In this document: in pieces, positions 61,491 through 64,000 of the stretch
Layout of the letters: the number at the start of each line of letters is the position of its first letter
How positions within the stretch are numbered: the stretch's first letter is position 1
Assembly: GCF_009857475.1 (NCBI RefSeq)
Contig: NZ_WWCJ01000003.1
Location: 265,833 to 329,832, forward strand
Direction of reading: 5' to 3'
DNA: 64,000 bases
From: Pseudoduganella guangdongensis
GTDB taxonomy: Bacteria > Pseudomonadota > Gammaproteobacteria > Burkholderiales > Burkholderiaceae_D
Translations under genes and position numbers: made by a program
The notes under the pieces: model-generated
Databases searched by the model: none
Told to the model about the DNA's origin: nothing
The model's input: only the letters and a program-made list of their open reading frames with translations

Positions 61491-62699
61491 ATGAAAGCCC
61501 TTAGCCACCCCACCAACCGCGCCATGTTCTTCGGCGGCTTTTCCTGCTTCGCACTGTTGTACTGTGTGCAACCGCTGATGCCGTTGCTATCCCACGAGTT
61601 CGCGTTGACGCCGGCGCAAAGCAGCCTGTCGCTCTCGATTTCGACTGCCGCCATGGCGCTGACGCTGCTTGCCTCCAGCGCCGTGTCCGACCGCATTGGC
61701 CGCAAGCCCCTGATGGTGGCCGCGCTCGCCATCGCTGCCCTGATGACCCTGTTGTGCGCCATGGCCAGCAGTTATGGCCAGTTGCTGGCGGCGCGCACCT
61801 TGCTCGGTGTAGCGCTGGGGGGCATGCCAGCGGTTGCCATGGCCTACCTGGGCGAAGAGATCGAGCCCGAGCAGCTGGGCCTCTCCATGGGCTTGTATAT
61901 CAGCGGCAGTGCGTTCGGCGGCATGATGGGCCGCATGGCGGTGTCCGTGTTGAGCGACTTTTACTCCTGGCGCGTGGCGCTGGTGGGCATGGGCGTGGCT
62001 GGCGTGCTTGCCGCGCTCGAATTCTGGCGCAGCCTGCCCGGGTCGCGCCGCTTCCGACCTTCCGCCGCCGGCTGGCGCGCCATGCCAAATGGCATGCGCC
62101 GTCATTTTGCCGACGATGGCCTGCCTTGGCTGTTCGCACTTGCCTTCCTGTTGATGGGTTGCATGGTCAGCGCCTACAACTATATTGGCTACCGCCTGCT
62201 GGCCGCCCCGTTCGAGCTGCGACAAAGCGTGGTGGGCGGTATTTCGCTGCTTTACCTGCTGGGGATTTTCAGTTCTGTCTGGGCTGGCAAGCTGGCCGAC
62301 CGCTATGGACGCAAGGGCGTGCTTTACCTGGTGCTGGGGCTGATGCTGGCCGGCATCCTGCTGACCATATCGGCGTCCTTGCCGCTGGTGGTGGCAGGCA
62401 TGGCCTTGTTCACTTTCGCGTTTTTCGCGGCGCACTCCATGACCAGCAGCTGGGTTGGCCGCCGCGCACGCTCCAGTGGCGCCCAAGCGCTGGCTTCGGC
62501 ACTGTATCTATTTTTCTATTATCTCGGATCGAGCGTGATTGGCGTGGCGGCGGGCGTGTTGTGGGCGCGCGCGGGGTGGGGCGGGGTGGTTGCGCTGCTG
62601 GGTTCCTGCCTGCTGGCGGCGGTTGCCATAGCACTACACCTGCGCCGGTTGACGCCAATCGAAGCAATGTTGAGCCAGATCAAAGCCGGGGCAGGGTAA
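61491..62699 (+). CDS. MFS transporter (YnfM-like)
   Basis: 402 residues, twelve hydrophobic segments. FGGFSCFALLYCVQPLMPLLSHEFALTPAQSSLSLSI, in parts, and the motif A-type SDRIGRKPLMVAALA; motif-A repeat ADRYGRKGVLYLVLG. Similar to YnfM/arabinose-like efflux. Under LysR control by arrangement. Confidence 0.87.
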   Translation: MKALSHPTNRAMFFGGFSCFALLYCVQPLMPLLSHEFALTPAQSSLSLSISTAAMALTLLASSAVSDRIGRKPLMVAALAIAALMTLLCAMASSYGQLLAARTLLGVALGGMPAVAMAYLGEEIEPEQLGLSMGLYISGSAFGGMMGRMAVSVLSDFYSWRVALVGMGVAGVLAALEFWRSLPGSRRFRPSAAGWRAMPNGMRRHFADDGLPWLFALAFLLMGCMVSAYNYIGYRLLAAPFELRQSVVGGISLLYLLGIFSSVWAGKLADRYGRKGVLYLVLGLMLAGILLTISASLPLVVAGMALFTFAFFAAHSMTSSWVGRRARSSGAQALASALYLFFYYLGSSVIGVAAGVLWARAGWGGVVALLGSCLLAAVAIALHLRRLTPIEAMLSQIKAGAG

Positions 62700-62772
62700 C
62701 GGAACTGCAGTAAGGAACCGGTCTCCAAGTCCCACCGGCACGCTGGGTGCCGTTTTGTAGGAGGAGACGATC

Positions 62773-63102
62773 ATGATGCACGACCGCGAAATCCGTATCA
62801 GGCTCAGCAACATCCAACACGCCGTGGGCCAAGCCGCGCACCACCTGTCGGCCGAGCGCAACCTGACTGGCGAGCTGCGCGACACGATCCAGAAGCTGGA
62901 CCGCCGCTCGGACGACATCAGCGAAATGCTGGTGAGTGAAGACTACGCCGACGTCCCCAAGCTGGTGCACGACATGGAACTGCTCGGCGCGCGCGCCCGG
63001 CGCGTCTGCGCCAGCGAACGCATGCAGGTGACCCCCGAAATGAAAGCCGCCGTCAACCACATGCACCGCGAACTGTTCGACTTCAAGCAACACCTGCATT
63101 AA
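62773..63102 (+). CDS. Small helical protein
   Basis: 109 residues from ATG 62773 with GGAGGAGA upstream. Predicted all-helical: REIRIRLSNIQHAVGQAAHHLS, RDTIQKLDRRSDDISEML, HMHRELFDFKQHLH. No signal peptide, no family recognised. Followed at once by the palindrome that ends its transcript. Confidence 0.72.
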   Translation: MMHDREIRIRLSNIQHAVGQAAHHLSAERNLTGELRDTIQKLDRRSDDISEMLVSEDYADVPKLVHDMELLGARARRVCASERMQVTPEMKAAVNHMHRELFDFKQHLH

Positions 63103-63108
63103 GGTAAT

Positions 63109-63193
63109 TGTCCACCGTGGGGTCAGGAAGAAAGGTGGACATTTCCGTGAAAATGTCCACTTTTCTTCCTGACCCCACGGTGGACATTTTTTT
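63109..63193 (+). repeat. Long inverted repeat acting as a terminator
   Basis: Arms 63109-63144 and 63151-63186 (36 bases, one mismatch) with loop CCGTGA; contain TGTCCACCGTGGGGTCAGGA. Followed by TTTTTTT on the + strand (63187-63193), giving a terminator for the helical-protein gene, and ending next to the CoA-transferase stop at 63192. Confidence 0.9.
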
Positions 63194-64000
63194 AGAGGAT
63201 GTTTTTGCTGCGGAGGTCGGCGATCTCGGCGTCGCTGCGGCCGAGGACCTGGCGCAGTACTTCGTCGGTGTGCTGGCCGAGCAGGGGCGGGGCCATGTCG
63301 GTTGCGGCCGGGCTGGCGCTCAGGCGCATGGGGCTGCGCACCAGCTTGACCTTGCCTGCCGTCGGGTGCGGCGCTTCCATCACCAGGCCGCGCGCTTGCA
63401 CTTGCGGGTTCTGGAACACGTCGTGCAGGTCGTTGATCGGGCCGCAGGGCACGCCGACCGCTTCCAGGCGTTCAATCCACCAGTCGCGGCCCTGGGTCTT
63501 CACCATCTCGGCCAGGATGGGCACCAGCTCGTCGCGGTTCTTCACGCGCAGCGGATTGGTGGCGTAGCGTTCGTGCGTGGCGAGGTCGGCGCGGCCGCCG
63601 GTTTCGACAAACTTCTGGTACTGGCCGTCGTTGCCGGTGGCGACGATGATGTAGCCGTCGGCACAGGCAAAGGTCTGGTAGGGGACGATGTTGGCGTGGG
63701 CGTTGCCCCAGCGCTTGGGCGCCTTGCCGCTATTCAGGTAGTTCGAACCCATATTGGCCAGCATTGCGACTTGCACGTCGAGCAGGGCCATGTCGATGTA
63801 CTGGCCTTCGCCGCTGCGGTCGCGGTGGGTCAGCGCGGCCAGGATGGCGATGGTGGAGTACATGCCGGTCATCAGGTCGGTCAGGGCGACGCCGGCTTTT
63901 TGCGGGCCGCCGCCGGGCAGGTCGTCGCGCTCGCCGGTCACGGACATCAATCCGCCCATGCCCTGGATCAGGAAGTCGTAGCCGGCGCGGTGGGCGTAGG
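63192..64000 (-). CDS. CaiB/BaiF family CoA-transferase, 5' part missing
   Basis: About 270 C-terminal residues of a class III CoA-transferase, entering from the window end. GVALTDLMTGMYSTIAILAALTHRDRSGEGQYIDMALLD, in parts, is the classic domain; GPINDLHDVFQNPQVQARGLV and DTDEVLRQVLG-like C-terminus follow. The catalytic Asp lies in the missing or adjacent part, so it cannot be checked. Transfers CoA between carboxylic acids; substrate unknown. Confidence 0.9.
   Translation of the reverse strand, partial: YAHRAGYDFLIQGMGGLMSVTGERDDLPGGGPQKAGVALTDLMTGMYSTIAILAALTHRDRSGEGQYIDMALLDVQVAMLANMGSNYLNSGKAPKRWGNAHANIVPYQTFACADGYIIVATGNDGQYQKFVETGGRADLATHERYATNPLRVKNRDELVPILAEMVKTQGRDWWIERLEAVGVPCGPINDLHDVFQNPQVQARGLVMEAPHPTAGKVKLVRSPMRLSASPAATDMAPPLLGQHTDEVLRQVLGRSDAEIADLRSKNIL

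Noticed and set aside
1..64000. Search for tRNA, rRNA, riboswitch, integrase, insertion sequence or CRISPR-Cas genes
   Set aside because: None could be seen; all long frames were explained by the listed genes or their shadows.

Overview
The window looks like the chromosome of a free-living, GC-rich betaproteobacterium of the Oxalobacteraceae type (Massilia/Duganella/Janthinobacterium relatives). The grounds are dense GC-rich coding with long antisense shadow frames, several TonB-dependent receptors, a PEP-CTERM protein, many LysR/AraC regulators, GGDEF and chemotaxis proteins, and housekeeping genes (glnS, gluQ, pyrF, sbcB, truC, mdtH). All assignments come from reading the translations and motifs; no database search was run. 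No rRNA, tRNA, CRISPR array, integrase or complete insertion sequence was seen.

Layout. 1-1290: hipBA toxin-antitoxin pair (hipA cut by the window edge) with four evenly spaced HipB-type operators. 1.4-7.6 kb: membrane-anchored AraC regulator, exported DJ-1/PfpI protein, a two-protease operon, a degenerate EAL protein and a GST. 7.7-11.8 kb: LysR regulator, then a TonB receptor/PepSY pair. 11.9-15.2 kb: truC, a 5'-nucleotidase, a tiny FtsK-gamma-like winged helix protein and a WYL regulator. 15.2-19.4 kb: a four-gene metal (probably copper) acquisition operon. 19.6-31.9 kb: TonB receptor, mdtH, regulators, hydrolase, gluQ, M28 peptidase. 32.3-36.2 kb: tandem duplicated solute-binding proteins, M20 dipeptidase, TraB/GumN protein. 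36.2-46.4 kb: lipoprotein, VanZ protein, chemotaxis receptor, SDR, TPM-TPM-LemA operon, pyrF, sbcB, cNMP-GGDEF protein. 46.4-52.3 kb: metal-receptor-like protein, ribosome-associated factor, transporters, flavin reductase and small proteins. 52.3-55.9 kb: the most unusual locus, a protein with ten 12-residue AYSGRV repeats, a CHASE histidine kinase, three perfect FNR/Anr boxes and a PEP-CTERM protein. 56-64 kb: glnS, a J-domain protein with three unknown acidic partners, LysR/MFS pair and a CoA-transferase cut by the window edge.

The most interesting items are (1) the tandem-repeat protein whose N-terminal domain carries WHYH, DC and HHFPY signatures and whose upstream region holds two FNR boxes, with a third in front of the neighbouring histidine kinase; (2) a family of long, nearly perfect palindromes sharing the core GGGGTCAGG/CCTGACCCC placed exactly at the 3' ends of genes, one of which supplies the stop codons of both flanking genes; (3) the four-gene J-domain operon; (4) the four-operator hipBA control region; and (5) a secreted-metal-protein operon in which a BNR protein is probably a metal-handling protein and not a sialidase.
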